DNA of 64,000 bases. Source: Amnibacterium setariae. Lineage in GTDB: Bacteria; Actinomycetota; Actinomycetes; Actinomycetales; Microbacteriaceae. A program made the translations under genes and the position numbers. Under the pieces are notes generated by a model, which saw nothing but the letters and a program-made list of their open reading frames with translations, did no database searches and was not told the origin of the DNA. Each line of letters begins with the position of its first letter. Within the stretch, counting starts at the first letter, position 1. Where the stretch lies: positions 1,364,001-1,428,000 of the forward strand of contig NZ_QXTG01000001.1 of assembly GCF_003581425.1 (NCBI RefSeq), given 5' to 3'. Positions 18,346-30,565 of this stretch are shown piece after piece.

Positions 18346-19565
18346 TCGTCACCCTGCTCGTCGCGCTCGCGGGCGCCGTCGTGAGCTTCCTGATGTCGAT
18401 CGTCATGTGGCGGGTCGGCATCCGGTACAAGCTCTACCCGGAGATCCGCGCCCGCGACGTGCACACCCGGCCGACGCCGCGCCTCGGCGGCATCGCCATG
18501 TACACCGGGCTGCTCGCGGCGCTGCTGATCGCCTCCCAGATCCCGTACTTCAACGCCGTGTTCTTCCAGGGCAACCAGAAGACGATCATCGCGATCCTCT
18601 GCGCGGCGACGCTCATCGTGGTGATGGGCGTGCTCGACGACTTCTTCGACCTCGACTGGAGCACCAAGCTCATCGGCCAGGTCATCGCCGCCGGCCTGCT
18701 GGCCTGGCTCGGCGGCCTCCAGATCGACCAGCTGCCGATCGGCGGCGTCACCATCTGGTCCACCTGGGTCGCGCTCGCCGTGACCCTCGTGATGATCGTC
18801 GTGGTGATGAACATGATGAACTTCATCGACGGGCTGGACGGCCTCGTCGCGGGCATCGCGATCATCGCCAACGGGGCGTTCTTCCTCTACAGCTACATGG
18901 CGCTGCAGGCGAGCGGCTCTGCCGTCTACTTCAGCCTCGGCACCCTGATCTCCGCCACCATGTGCGGCGTCTGCCTCGGCTTCCTGCCGCTGAACTGGCA
19001 CCCCGCCCGGCTCTTCATGGGCGACGCGGGCAGCCTGCTCGTCGGCCTCATGTTCGCCGTCGCGTCGATCAGCGTCTCGGGGAACATGGACCCGGAGATG
19101 TTCGTCACGCCGAACGGCTACTCCCGGGCCAGCTACGCCCCGGCGTTCACGCTGCTGCTGCTGCCGGTCGCGATCCTCATCGTGCCGCTGCTCGACTTCG
19201 GGCTCGCCGTCGTGCGCCGCATCGCGGCGGGCAAGAGCCCGTTCAGCGCGGACCGGAAGCACCTGCACCACCGCCTGCTCGACATGGGCCACAGCCGCCT
19301 GCACGCGACGCTGATCTTCTACGCCTGGACCGCCGTCATCTCCGTCGGGTCGCTGCTGTTCCTCGTCGCCGACCAGGTCGTCGCGTGGAGCTTCATCGGC
19401 GGCGGGCTGGCCGTGTGCGCGGTCGCCACGCTCGCGCCGCTGTCCCGCCGCAAGCGCCGCGAGTACGCGGTGCAGGTGGAGCCGGTCGCCACGACCACGA
19501 GGGAGATCGCCGTGCTCGACCCGCTCGACCGCGCCGCGACGGCGCCGAAGGAGCGGTCCGCGTGA
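18342..19565 (+). CDS. wecA: undecaprenyl-phosphate GlcNAc-1-phosphate transferase (MraY/WecA family)
   Basis: A 407-residue polytopic membrane enzyme transferring a sugar-1-phosphate from a UDP-sugar to undecaprenyl phosphate, the first step of a wall polymer or glycan. Family motifs are GVLDDFFDLDW (Mg-binding aspartates), NMMNFIDGLDGL, FMGDAGS and the histidine-rich loop KHLHHRLLDMGHS. About ten hydrophobic segments are visible. The last 40 residues are a charged cytoplasmic tail. GTG overlaps the tsaC stop, and its own stop overlaps the next GTG, so tsaC-wecA-atpI-like are one translational chain. GlcNAc as substrate is inferred from homology to Rfe/TagO. Confidence 0.9.
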   Translation: MIVTLLVALAGAVVSFLMSIVMWRVGIRYKLYPEIRARDVHTRPTPRLGGIAMYTGLLAALLIASQIPYFNAVFFQGNQKTIIAILCAATLIVVMGVLDDFFDLDWSTKLIGQVIAAGLLAWLGGLQIDQLPIGGVTIWSTWVALAVTLVMIVVVMNMMNFIDGLDGLVAGIAIIANGAFFLYSYMALQASGSAVYFSLGTLISATMCGVCLGFLPLNWHPARLFMGDAGSLLVGLMFAVASISVSGNMDPEMFVTPNGYSRASYAPAFTLLLLPVAILIVPLLDFGLAVVRRIAAGKSPFSADRKHLHHRLLDMGHSRLHATLIFYAWTAVISVGSLLFLVADQVVAWSFIGGGLAVCAVATLAPLSRRKRREYAVQVEPVATTTREIAVLDPLDRAATAPKERSA

Positions 19566-19984
19566 GCGGCGCGTTCGACAGCGCCGGCGGCGTGCTCCGG
19601 CGCGCGCTCGTGCTCGGCGCGATCGTCGCGGCGGCCATCGCCGTGATCGCCTCGGTGGTGGGCGTGATCACCGCCGGCACGCCGGGCCTCGTGAGCGGCC
19701 TGCTCGGCGCCGCGTTCGCGCTGCTGTTCCTCGGCGTCACGGCCGCGAGCCTGCTCGTGGCGGGGCGCTTCGACGGGCTCGGCACGAACGCGTTCTTCGC
19801 CGCGCTGCTCGCCGGCTGGCTCGTGAAGTTCGTCGTGTTCCTCGTCGCGATGCTCGCGCTCCGCGATCAGCCGTGGGTCGCGCCCGGGGTCCTGTTCGGC
19901 GCCGTCGTCGCGACGGTGGTCGCCTCGCTCGTGGTCGACGCCGTCGTCGTCAGCCGCGCGCGCATCCCCGTCGGCACGCGCTGA
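19562..19984 (+). CDS. AtpI-like small membrane protein
   Basis: 140 residues with four hydrophobic segments (about 13-38, 45-70, 78-100 and 108-130) and no enzymatic motif. Position directly before atpB, size and topology match the actinobacterial ATP synthase protein I position, whose members assist c-ring assembly or ion supply. Assignment rests mainly on context; sequence similarity to AtpI is weak by eye. It overlaps the wecA stop by four bases. Confidence 0.6.
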   Translation: MSGAFDSAGGVLRRALVLGAIVAAAIAVIASVVGVITAGTPGLVSGLLGAAFALLFLGVTAASLLVAGRFDGLGTNAFFAALLAGWLVKFVVFLVAMLALRDQPWVAPGVLFGAVVATVVASLVVDAVVVSRARIPVGTR

Positions 19985-20045
19985 TCGAGCACGATCCTCC
20001 TGCTCTCATCCTGATTCCGCGTCCCTGACGGGCGACCGGGTCCGA

Positions 20046-20051
20046 TAGGGT
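20046..20051 (+). promoter_or_regulatory. possible -10 box of the atp operon
   Basis: TAGGGT lies 47 bp before the atpB ATG, with CTGACG 15 bp upstream as a poor -35. It is the only TAnnnT element noticed in the 113-base gap before atpB. Confidence 0.4.
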
Positions 20052-20097
20052 TGAGCACGGCCACCTGACCGCGAGGCACGACGTCGCGCCCACGACC

Positions 20098-20922
20098 ATG
20101 GAGAGAGCGCTGCTTCACCACGCCTTGACCCAGATCAGCATGGCCGCCGAGGACGGCGGTTTCCATGCCCCGACCATCGCGGAGTTCTTCCCGCCGATCG
20201 TCCTCTTCGAGGGCACCCCGTTCGCCCTGAACCGGATCATGCTCATCCGCCTCGCGGTGATGCTGGTGCTCGTCCTGTTCGTCGTGATCGGCACGCGCTC
20301 GCTCAAGGTCGTCCCGACCCGCGGCTCCTCGCTCGTCGAGTTCCCGTTCAACTTCGTGCGCAACAACATCGCGTACGAGGTGCTCGGCGAGCACGACGGC
20401 AAGCGGTTCCTCCCGCTCATCACGACGATCTTCTTCCTCGTCATCGGGATGAACATCACCAGCGTGATCCCGGGCCTGAACATCGCCGGGACGAGCGTCA
20501 TCGGCCTCCCGCTGCTGCTCGCGGTGATCGCCTGGGTCGTGTTCATCTACGCCGGCCTCAAGAAGAACGGCGTCGGCTTCCTGAAGGCCTCGCTCTTCCC
20601 GCCGGGGGTGCCGAAGGCGCTCTACCTGCTGCTGACGCCGATCGAGTTCCTGTCGACCTTCATCCTGCGGCCGGTCACGCTGACGCTGCGGCTCACGATG
20701 AACATGCTCGTCGGCCACCTGCTGCTCGTGCTGTTCTTCTCGGCGACCTGGTTCTTCTTCTTCCAGCAGGGCCCGAACGGCTTCAGCTTCTTCGGGCTCG
20801 GCACGCTCGTGTTCGGCTTCGCCTTCACGCTCTTCGAGCTCTTCGTGGCCGCGCTGCAGGCGTACATCTTCGCCCTGCTCACGGCCGTCTACATCCAGCT
20901 CTCGCTCGCCGACGAGCACTGA
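20098..20922 (+). CDS. atpB: F1Fo ATP synthase subunit a
   Basis: A 274-residue integral membrane subunit forming the proton half-channels against the c-ring. The essential arginine lies in the helix VTLTLRLTMNMLVGHLLL, and the last helix carries ALQAYIFALLTAVYIQLSLADEH. Five to six membrane segments are visible. The start is uncertain: ATG at 20098 has no good SD, and an internal ATG (MAAEDGG) about 14 codons later is an alternative. Confidence 0.95.
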   Translation: MERALLHHALTQISMAAEDGGFHAPTIAEFFPPIVLFEGTPFALNRIMLIRLAVMLVLVLFVVIGTRSLKVVPTRGSSLVEFPFNFVRNNIAYEVLGEHDGKRFLPLITTIFFLVIGMNITSVIPGLNIAGTSVIGLPLLLAVIAWVVFIYAGLKKNGVGFLKASLFPPGVPKALYLLLTPIEFLSTFILRPVTLTLRLTMNMLVGHLLLVLFFSATWFFFFQQGPNGFSFFGLGTLVFGFAFTLFELFVAALQAYIFALLTAVYIQLSLADEH

Positions 20923-21234
<312 letters not shown>

Positions 21235-21266
21235 TCCCTCCCGCGACAACTCTGAAAGGAGCCGTC

Positions 21267-21821
21267 ATGGGTGGGCACATCCTGATGGAGACCTCCGGCG
21301 GGACTGGACCGTTCGGGCCGCTCGCGCCCGAGCCGTACGACCTCGTCTGGTCGGCGGTCATCTTCGTCGTCATCCTGCTGGTCGTCTGGCGCGTCGGCCT
21401 GCCGCGCATGGCGAAGCTGCTCGACGCGCGAACCGCCGCGATCGAGGGCAACATCGAGCAGGCGCAGGCCGCGCAGCGCGAGGCCAACGAGGCGCTCGAG
21501 CGCTACAACGCGCAGCTCGCCGAGGCGCGCGTGGAAGCGGGGAAGATCCGCGACCAGGCCCGCGAGGACGCGAAGCGCATCGTGGCCGAGGCGCGCGACA
21601 ACGCGCAGTCCGAGGCCGACCGCATCGTCGCCCAGGGCAACGCGCAGGTCGAGGCCAGCCGGGCCAAGGCCGAGGCGGAGCTCCGCACCGGCGTCGGCAC
21701 GCTGGCGCTCAGCCTCGCCTCCGGCATCGTCGGTGAGCACCTCGACAAGGACGAGAACTCGGTCGCGTACGTCGACCGCTTCCTCGCCGACCTCGAGGTC
21801 GAGCACGGCGCCAGGCCGTGA
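21267..21821 (+). CDS. atpF: F1Fo ATP synthase subunit b
   Basis: A 184-residue peripheral stalk subunit: one membrane helix (about residues 24-43, LVWSAVIFVVILLVVWRVGLP), then a long charged coiled coil rich in Ala, Glu, Gln and Arg (about 50-150). The ATG at 21267 is supported by AAAGGAG at 21255-21261; the ATG six codons later is less well placed. Confidence 0.94.
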   Translation: MGGHILMETSGGTGPFGPLAPEPYDLVWSAVIFVVILLVVWRVGLPRMAKLLDARTAAIEGNIEQAQAAQREANEALERYNAQLAEARVEAGKIRDQAREDAKRIVAEARDNAQSEADRIVAQGNAQVEASRAKAEAELRTGVGTLALSLASGIVGEHLDKDENSVAYVDRFLADLEVEHGARP

Positions 21822-21849
21822 CCGAACCGACCGGAACGGGAGTCCGCTG

Positions 21850-22638
21850 ATGGGTGCCGCCACCCGTGCCTCCACCGCGGCCGCGGTGGCCGAGCTCGAG
21901 ACGATGAAGCGGCCGGCGGCCGACCTCGGCGAGCAGCTGCTCGCCGCGGCGCGCGCCGTCGCCTCGTCGCACCAGCTCGTCGCCGTGCTCGTCGACCCGG
22001 GCGTCCCCGCCGACCAGCGGGCGACGCTCGCGGTGCGGGCCGTCGGCGGCGCGCTCGGGCTGCAGGCGCGCAAGCTCCTCGGCGTCCTCGCGGGCGGCCG
22101 GTGGTCCGAGCAGGCCGACCTCGTCGGCGCGATCGAGGAGCTCGGCATCCGGGCCCTCGCGGGTGCGAAGTCCGCCGAGGGGCTCGAGTCCGAGCTGTTC
22201 ACGGTCCGCCGCGCGATCACGTCCGACGGGCGCCTCGAGCTCGCGCTCGGCAACCACGCCTCGCCGGTCGAGGCGCGGATCGGGCTCGTCGACGCGCTGC
22301 TGCAGGACGCGAACCCCGCGACCCGCGCGATCGTGCGGCACGTGGTGCAGCTGCCCCGCGGCCGCAAGCCGGTCGAGGCGATCGACCGGGCGCAGGAGAT
22401 CGTCGCGGACGCGACGGGCCGCCTGGTCGCGGTCGTCGAGACCGCGCGTCCGCTGAGCGCGGACCAGGCGAACGCCCTCTCGGCACGCCTGGAGGCCGCC
22501 TACGGCCGTAAAATCGCTCTCAACCAGGTGATCGAACCGGACCTGGTCGCCGGCCTCCGGATCACGGTCGGCGACGACGTGATCGACGGCTCCGTGCGCG
22601 CCCGTCTCGACTCACTCCGCCTGCGTCTCGCGGGCTGA
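21850..22638 (+). CDS. atpH: F1Fo ATP synthase subunit delta
   Basis: A 262-residue OSCP-type subunit linking F1 to the peripheral stalk. It is longer than the 180-residue E. coli delta, typical of actinobacteria with an extended central part. The C-terminal signature is [23 protein letters not shown] at 21850 has GGGAG at 21838-21842; upstream in-frame codons overlap atpF and were rejected. Confidence 0.93.
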   Translation: MGAATRASTAAAVAELETMKRPAADLGEQLLAAARAVASSHQLVAVLVDPGVPADQRATLAVRAVGGALGLQARKLLGVLAGGRWSEQADLVGAIEELGIRALAGAKSAEGLESELFTVRRAITSDGRLELALGNHASPVEARIGLVDALLQDANPATRAIVRHVVQLPRGRKPVEAIDRAQEIVADATGRLVAVVETARPLSADQANALSARLEAAYGRKIALNQVIEPDLVAGLRITVGDDVIDGSVRARLDSLRLRLAG

Positions 22639-22678
22639 CCGACACGACTTCCATCTCGAACGACAAGGGACATCGACG

Positions 22679-24316
22679 ATGACCGACCTCAGCATCAGCC
22701 CCGACGCGATCCGCGACGCCCTCGCGGACTTCGCGGCGGCCTACGACCCGGGCAAGGCGTCCGCCACCGAGGTGGGCACCGTGATCGACGCCGCCGACGG
22801 CATCGCGCACGTCGAGGGCCTCCCCAACGTGATGGCGAACGAGCTCGTCGTCTTCGGCAACGGCGTGCGCGGCCTCGCGCTGAACCTCGACGAGGACGAG
22901 ATCGGCGTCATCGTGCTCGGCGAGTTCCAGGGCATCGAGGAGGGCCTGGAGGTGCGCCGCACCGGCGAGGTGCTCTCCGTGCCCGTCGGCGACGCCTACC
23001 TCGGCCGGGTCGTCGACCCGCTCGGCAACCCGATCGACGGGCTCGGCGTCATCGAGACGACCGAGAGCCGCGCCCTCGAGCTCCAGGCCCCCGGCGTCAT
23101 GCAGCGCAAGAGCGTCCACGAGCCGATGCAGACCGGCATCAAGGCGATCGACGCGATGATCCCGATCGGCCGCGGCCAGCGCCAGCTGATCATCGGCGAC
23201 CGCCAGACCGGCAAGACCGCCATCGCCATCGACACGATCATCAACCAGAAGTCGAACTGGGAGTCCGGCGACCCGCAGAAGCAGGTCCGCTGCATCTATG
23301 TCGCGATCGGGCAGAAGGGCTCCACGATCGCCTCCGTGCGCGGCGCCCTCGAGGACGCCGGCGCCATGGAGTACACGACCATCGTCGCGGCCCCCGCGTC
23401 CGACCCGGCCGGCTTCAAGTACCTCGCGCCCTACACCGGCTCGGCCATCGGCCAGCACTGGATGTACGACTCGAAGCACGTCCTGATCATCTTCGACGAC
23501 CTGTCCAAGCAGGCCGCCGCCTACCGCGCCGTGTCCCTCCTCCTGCGCCGTCCGCCGGGGCGCGAGGCCTACCCGGGCGACGTCTTCTACCTGCACTCCC
23601 GTCTGCTGGAGCGCTGCGCGAAGCTGTCCGACGAGCTCGGCGCCGGCTCGATGACGGGCCTCCCGATCATCGAGACGCAGGCGAACGACGTCTCGGCGTA
23701 CATCCCGACCAACGTGATCTCGATCACCGACGGCCAGATCTTCCTGCAGTCCGACCTGTTCAACGCGAACCAGCGCCCGGCGGTCGACGTCGGCATCTCG
23801 GTCTCCCGCGTCGGCGGCGACGCCCAGGTGAAGAGCATCAAGAAGGTCTCCGGCACGCTGAAGCTCGAGCTGGCGCAGTACCGGTCGCTCGAGGCGTTCG
23901 CGATGTTCGCGTCCGACCTCGACGCCGCCAGCCGCCGTCAGCTCGCCCGCGGCGCCCGCCTCACCGAGCTGCTGCGCCAGCCGCAGTACTCGCCGTACCC
24001 CGTGGAGGAGCAGGTCGTCTCGATCTGGGCCGGCACGAACGGCAAGTTCGACGAGGTCGCCGTGGAGGACGTGCTGCGGTTCGAGCGCGAGCTGCTCGAC
24101 TACCTGAAGCGCAACACCTCGGTGCTCGACACCCTGCGTGAGACGAACGTGCTGGGCGACGACACGGTGGCCGCGCTGAACGAGTCCGTGGACGAGTTCA
24201 AGAAGCAGTTCACGACGGGCGAGGGCAAGCCGCTCGCCTCCGTGGGCAAGGAGAGCTTCGAGGCCGCGGACCGCGAGGACGTCGAGCAGGCGCAGATCAC
24301 CCGGAACCGGAGGTAG
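22679..24316 (+). CDS. atpA: F1Fo ATP synthase subunit alpha
   Basis: A 545-residue non-catalytic nucleotide-binding subunit of F1. The P-loop GDRQTGKT is at 173-180 and the alpha/beta signature [15 protein letters not shown] lies further on. Beta-barrel N-domain, core and helical C-domain are all present at normal length; the tail after position 505 is the usual extra actinobacterial extension. Confidence 0.98.
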   Translation: MTDLSISPDAIRDALADFAAAYDPGKASATEVGTVIDAADGIAHVEGLPNVMANELVVFGNGVRGLALNLDEDEIGVIVLGEFQGIEEGLEVRRTGEVLSVPVGDAYLGRVVDPLGNPIDGLGVIETTESRALELQAPGVMQRKSVHEPMQTGIKAIDAMIPIGRGQRQLIIGDRQTGKTAIAIDTIINQKSNWESGDPQKQVRCIYVAIGQKGSTIASVRGALEDAGAMEYTTIVAAPASDPAGFKYLAPYTGSAIGQHWMYDSKHVLIIFDDLSKQAAAYRAVSLLLRRPPGREAYPGDVFYLHSRLLERCAKLSDELGAGSMTGLPIIETQANDVSAYIPTNVISITDGQIFLQSDLFNANQRPAVDVGISVSRVGGDAQVKSIKKVSGTLKLELAQYRSLEAFAMFASDLDAASRRQLARGARLTELLRQPQYSPYPVEEQVVSIWAGTNGKFDEVAVEDVLRFERELLDYLKRNTSVLDTLRETNVLGDDTVAALNESVDEFKKQFTTGEGKPLASVGKESFEAADREDVEQAQITRNRR

Positions 24317-24319
24317 CGC

Positions 24320-26688
<2,369 letters not shown>

Positions 26689-26690
26689 TC

Positions 26691-26951
26691 ATGGCCGACC
26701 TCACGGTGAACGTCGTCTCGGCCGACGAGCAGGTCTGGTCCGGCCAGGCCTCGATGGTCGTCGCCCGGACGAAGGAGGGGGAGATCGGCATCCTCGCCGG
26801 TCACCAGCCGCTCCTCGGCATCCTCTCCGCGGGCGAGGTGCGCATCACCGCCGCGGACGGCGGCCGGATCACCGCGAACGCGGAGGACGGCTTCATCTCC
26901 GTGGAGAACGACACGGTGACCATCGCGGCCCGCGCGGCCGCCCTGGCCTGA
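26691..26951 (+). CDS. atpC: F1Fo ATP synthase subunit epsilon
   Basis: 86 residues comprising the N-terminal beta-sandwich only (GEIGILAGHQPLLGIL is the family signature). The C-terminal helical hairpin found in E. coli epsilon is absent, as is common in actinobacteria, so inhibition of ATP hydrolysis by that hairpin is not expected. It starts two bases after atpD and is the last gene before a strong hairpin. Confidence 0.95.
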   Translation: MADLTVNVVSADEQVWSGQASMVVARTKEGEIGILAGHQPLLGILSAGEVRITAADGGRITANAEDGFISVENDTVTIAARAAALA

Positions 26952-26961
26952 CCCGTTCCGA

Positions 26962-26992
26962 GAAGGGGCGGCTCCTCGTGAGCCGCCCCTTC
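26962..26992 (+). terminator. atp operon terminator or attenuator
   Basis: Perfect 13-bp stem: GAAGGGGCGGCTC (26962-26974) and GAGCCGCCCCTTC (26980-26992) with a 5-nt loop. Only a short T-poor tail follows, as is common in high-GC genomes. It ends eight bases before the yaaA start codon, which leaves no room for a ribosome binding site. Confidence 0.8.
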
Positions 26993-27000
26993 CGCACGTC

Positions 27001-27717
27001 GTGATCGTCCTGCTGCCGCCGTCGGAGACGAAGGCGGAGGGCGGCGCCGGCGTCTACGACCCCGCCGCGCTCGGCTTCCCGTCCCTGCGCGGGCGTCGGC
27101 GCACGGCCGCCGCCGCGCTGAAGCGCGTGCCGCTCGCGGAGGCGCCGGGCGTGCTGAAGCTCGGCGCCCGCAACGCGCACGAGGCCCGCTGGAACCGCGA
27201 GCTGTCGACGGGCGCCGCTCTGCCCGCGGTCGACCGCTACACGGGCGTGCTCTACGACGGCCTCGCCGCGGGCGCGCTGCCCGCCGAGGCGCGTCGTTGG
27301 CTCGACGAGCACGTCGTGATCGCCTCCGCGCTGTTCGGCCTCCTCCGCGCGAGCGACCCGATCCCGCTGTACCGCCTGTCCGGCTCCACGGCGCTGCCCG
27401 GCCTGCCGCTCAAGGCGCACTGGCGGGACGCCGTGAGCGCGGCGATCGCGGCGACGGGGGAGTGGGTGCTCGACGCCCGGTCGGAGGCGTACGTCGCGCT
27501 CGGGCCCGCGCCCGCGGGCAGCGCCTTCCTCGCGGTCGAGACCGCGGAGGGGCGTGCCCTGAACCACTTCAACAAGCACGCGAAGGGCGAGCTCGTCCGC
27601 GCGCTGGCGACGACCGGCGCCGAGGCGGGCTCCCGTAACGAGCTGCTCGCGTGGGCGCAGCGGTACGGCGTCGCGCTCGAGCCCCGCGGCGACGCCGACC
27701 TCGTCCTCCGCGTCTGA
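27001..27717 (+). CDS. yaaA: peroxide stress protein YaaA family
   Basis: 238 residues beginning MIVLLPPSETKAEGG, the hallmark N-terminus of the DUF328/YaaA family, and containing YTGVLYDGL and the C-terminal LNHFNKHAKGELVRAL. In E. coli YaaA limits intracellular iron and oxidative damage under H2O2 stress; the fold binds DNA. The start is fixed by the family N-terminus, although no SD precedes it: the atp hairpin occupies that position. It may be translated from read-through, or from a leaderless transcript starting inside the hairpin. Confidence 0.88.
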   Translation: MIVLLPPSETKAEGGAGVYDPAALGFPSLRGRRRTAAAALKRVPLAEAPGVLKLGARNAHEARWNRELSTGAALPAVDRYTGVLYDGLAAGALPAEARRWLDEHVVIASALFGLLRASDPIPLYRLSGSTALPGLPLKAHWRDAVSAAIAATGEWVLDARSEAYVALGPAPAGSAFLAVETAEGRALNHFNKHAKGELVRALATTGAEAGSRNELLAWAQRYGVALEPRGDADLVLRV

Positions 27718-27756
27718 CCGGCGTCGAGGGAGCCCGCGCTCTGCAAGGCTGAGGGC

Positions 27757-28848
27757 ATGGCACAGCGGGTCTCGGCGACGGCGGCGGCGGAGGCGGTGAC
27801 GCGCGCGCTGGAGCTCGCGCCGATCATCGACGGGCACAACGACTGGCCGTGGGAGCGGCGGGAGCAGCACGGCTCCTCCGTCGCGGGGCTCGAGGGGCCG
27901 CTCGCCGGCCACACCGACCTGGTCCGGCTGCGCCGCGGCCGGGTCGGCGCCCAGTTCTGGAGCGTCTTCGTCGAGGACGAGGGCCGCGGCAACGACGCGG
28001 TCGCCGAGACGCTCGAGCAGATCGACCTCGTCCACCGCATGGTCGAGGCCCACCCCGACGACCTCGTGCTCGCCCGGTCGGCGGCCGACGTCGAGGCGGC
28101 CCGCGCCTCCGGCCGGATCGCCTCCCTGCTCGGCGCCGAGGGCTCGCACAGCATCGCCGACTCGCCCGCCGTGCTCCGCATGCTCGCGGCCCTCGGCGTG
28201 CGCTACCTCACGCTGACCCACAACCGGAACAGCGCGTGGGCCGACTCCGCCACCGACGAGCCCGTCCACGGCGGGCTCACCGAGCGCGGCCGCGCCTACG
28301 TGCGCGAGCTGAACCGCCTCGGGATCCTCGTCGACCTGTCGCACGTGGCCCCGTCGACGATGCACGCCGCGCTCGACACGACCACGGCGCCCGTCATCTT
28401 CAGCCACAGCTCCTGCCGCGCGCTCAACGATCACCCGCGGAACGTGCCGGACGACGTCCTCGTCCGGCTCGCCGGCAACGGCGGCGTGATCATGATCACG
28501 TTCGTCCCCCAGTTCCTCGACCGGGCGTTCATGGAGTGGAATCGCGGCGGCCGGGAGGGACCCGCGCCGCAGGTGCCGATCTCCGTCGTCGCCGACCACG
28601 TCGAGCACGCCCGCGAGGTCGCCGGCGTCAAGCACGTCGGGCTCGGCGGCGACTTCGACGGCGTCGACGTGCTCCCCGACGGCATGACCGGCGTCGACGC
28701 CTACCCGCTCGTGCTCGACGAGCTCGCCCGGCGCGGGTGGAGCGCGGCCGACCTCGCCGGGCTCGCGGGCGCGAACGTCCTCCGCGTGCTCCGCGCCACC
28801 GACGCCGCCTTCGCGGGTGACCGGGAGCCGACCGCGCTCGAGCGGTGA
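27757..28848 (+). CDS. peptidase M19 (membrane dipeptidase-like)
   Basis: A 363-residue TIM-barrel metallopeptidase of the renal dipeptidase family, which cleaves dipeptides, including some with D-residues. The metal ligands are visible in order: IIDGHND (His and Asp), LLGAEGSHSI (bridging Glu), VDLSHV, FSHSS and GLGGDFDG. No signal peptide is seen, so it is probably cytoplasmic. The peptide ABC transporter operon begins 133 bases downstream on the same strand, consistent with hydrolysis of imported dipeptides; this link is inferred. Start ATG with GAGGG close by. Confidence 0.9.
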   Translation: MAQRVSATAAAEAVTRALELAPIIDGHNDWPWERREQHGSSVAGLEGPLAGHTDLVRLRRGRVGAQFWSVFVEDEGRGNDAVAETLEQIDLVHRMVEAHPDDLVLARSAADVEAARASGRIASLLGAEGSHSIADSPAVLRMLAALGVRYLTLTHNRNSAWADSATDEPVHGGLTERGRAYVRELNRLGILVDLSHVAPSTMHAALDTTTAPVIFSHSSCRALNDHPRNVPDDVLVRLAGNGGVIMITFVPQFLDRAFMEWNRGGREGPAPQVPISVVADHVEHAREVAGVKHVGLGGDFDGVDVLPDGMTGVDAYPLVLDELARRGWSAADLAGLAGANVLRVLRATDAAFAGDREPTALER

Positions 28849-28920
28849 GCCCGGGTCACGGATCGGTTGCGATCGGCGGGCGAACGGCGGGTGCGAAACG
28901 CCCCCGAAACCCTGGAGTCG

Positions 28921-28926
28921 TAGCGT
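28921..28926 (+). promoter_or_regulatory. -10 box of the peptide ABC transporter operon
   Basis: TAGCGT fits TAnnnT and lies 55 bp before the substrate-binding protein ATG. GAAACC is seen about 10 bp upstream, too close for a standard -35. Confidence 0.4.
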
Positions 28927-28981
28927 GCCCCCGTTCGGATGCCCGGGGAAGCCCGGGAGCCGCTCGGACCCGAGGAGACCG

Positions 28982-30565
28982 ATGAACCACCTGCCGGCGC
29001 GGCTGACCGCGATGACCGCGACCGCTGCGGCCGTCGCGCTGATCGTGACGGGCTGCTCCTCGAGCAGCGGCGGCGGCCAGAGCACGAGCAGCAAGACGCT
29101 CGTGGTCGACAACGCCTTCGACCTGAAGACCTCGGACCCCGCGCGGGCGTTCGAGCTGACCGGGTCGATCGTCGACAAGGCGATCTACGAGACCGCGCTG
29201 ACGTTCAACGGCAGCGACGTCACGAAGCCGGTCCCGCAGCTCACGACCTACACGATGAGCGACGACGAGAAGACGATCACGCTCACGCTGAACGGGAAGC
29301 ACGTCTTCTCCTCCGGCAACCCGGTCACGATCGACGACATCGTCTGGTCCTACAAGCGCGTGCAGGGCATCGCGGGCAACCCCTCGTTCCTGCTCTCGAA
29401 CCTCTCGACCGGCAAGCCGTTCGCGATCACGAAGACGTCGGACACGACGATGACGATCACGGACACGCAGCCGAACCCGGCGCTGCCGACGATCCTGCCG
29501 AACCCCTCGCTCGGCGTGCTCGACTCGAAGACCCTCGAGGGGCACGGCGGCACCACGGGCAAGGACGACGGCGCGGAGTCCTACCTGAACGCGACCTCGG
29601 CCGGCTCCGGTCCCTACCAGCTGTCCTCCTACAACGTGAGCAGCAAGGTCGTCTTCAAGCCGAACCCGAAGTACGTCGGCGACAAGCCGGCCTACGGCCG
29701 CGTCGTGCTGCAGAACGTCAAGGGCCCGTCGCAGAAGATCGACGTGCAGGGCGGCTCGGCCCAGCTGGCGCTGAACCTGAACTCGCAGCAGGTGAACGGG
29801 CTCGCGTCCGGCTCGATCAAGGTCGTCAAGACCCCGTCGGCGAACGTCGGCTACCTGTGGCTGAACCAGAACGCCGGCGTCTCCGGCGGCCTGACGAACC
29901 AGCCCGACTTCGTCAAGGGCGTCCGCCACGCGATCGACTACAAGGCGATCCAGACCATCGCGGGCAGCGGCTCGACCCAGCCCGGCGGCATCGTGCCGTC
30001 GCAGTTCCTCGGCTCGCTCGAGTCCGACGAGAACAACACCACCGATGCGGCGGCCGCGAAGTCGGACCTCGCGAAGTACCAGGGCCGGTCGATCACCCTG
30101 TCCTACCCGACGGACGCGGCGCTCGACGGCGTCTCCTTCGCGGACATGGCGCAGTCGGTGCAGTCCGACCTCGAGGGCGCGGGCGTGAAGGTCAAGCTGA
30201 ACGGTCTGCCGATCGCGACCCTGCTCGACTCCTTCCGGGCGGGCAAGCTGCAGGCCGGCCTCATGTACTGGGGCCCCGACTTCCCGGACCCCTCGGACTA
30301 CCTGACCTTCAGCCCCGGCGAGGGCCTCGGCCTCCGGGCCGGCTGGACGAAGGACATGGCGCCCGAGGTCACGAAGGCGAAGGAGGCCGCGATCGCGGCC
30401 CAGGGCGACGCCCGCGCCGCGGCCTACCAGGCCTGGCAGAAGGCGGCCAACGCGGACGGCGCCTTCGTGCCGCTCGTGCAGGCGGCCAAGTACGCGGTGA
30501 CGAACGGCGTCAGCGGCGTCACGCAGAACGCGATCTGGACGGTTGACCTCGCCACGATCGAGTAG
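28982..30565 (+). CDS. peptide ABC transporter substrate-binding lipoprotein (SBP family 5)
   Basis: A 527-residue extracytoplasmic receptor. Signal peptide with lipobox IVTGC, cysteine at about residue 21, then a Ser/Gly linker and the family 5 fold (SDPARAFELTGSIVDKAIYETALTF, KTITLTLNGKHVFSSGNPVTIDDIVWSYKR are split parts of its start). A C-terminal domain with GLMYWGPDFPDPSDYLTF is typical of DppA/OppA. It captures peptides and hands them to the two permeases that follow. ATG at 28982 has GAGGAGA immediately upstream. Substrate range cannot be read from sequence. Confidence 0.92.
   Translation: MNHLPARLTAMTATAAAVALIVTGCSSSSGGGQSTSSKTLVVDNAFDLKTSDPARAFELTGSIVDKAIYETALTFNGSDVTKPVPQLTTYTMSDDEKTITLTLNGKHVFSSGNPVTIDDIVWSYKRVQGIAGNPSFLLSNLSTGKPFAITKTSDTTMTITDTQPNPALPTILPNPSLGVLDSKTLEGHGGTTGKDDGAESYLNATSAGSGPYQLSSYNVSSKVVFKPNPKYVGDKPAYGRVVLQNVKGPSQKIDVQGGSAQLALNLNSQQVNGLASGSIKVVKTPSANVGYLWLNQNAGVSGGLTNQPDFVKGVRHAIDYKAIQTIAGSGSTQPGGIVPSQFLGSLESDENNTTDAAAAKSDLAKYQGRSITLSYPTDAALDGVSFADMAQSVQSDLEGAGVKVKLNGLPIATLLDSFRAGKLQAGLMYWGPDFPDPSDYLTFSPGEGLGLRAGWTKDMAPEVTKAKEAAIAAQGDARAAAYQAWQKAANADGAFVPLVQAAKYAVTNGVSGVTQNAIWTVDLATIE

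Noticed and set aside
26691-26951. Truncated AtpC
   Set aside because: The missing C-terminal helices are common in actinobacterial epsilon subunits; the gene ends cleanly before the operon hairpin.
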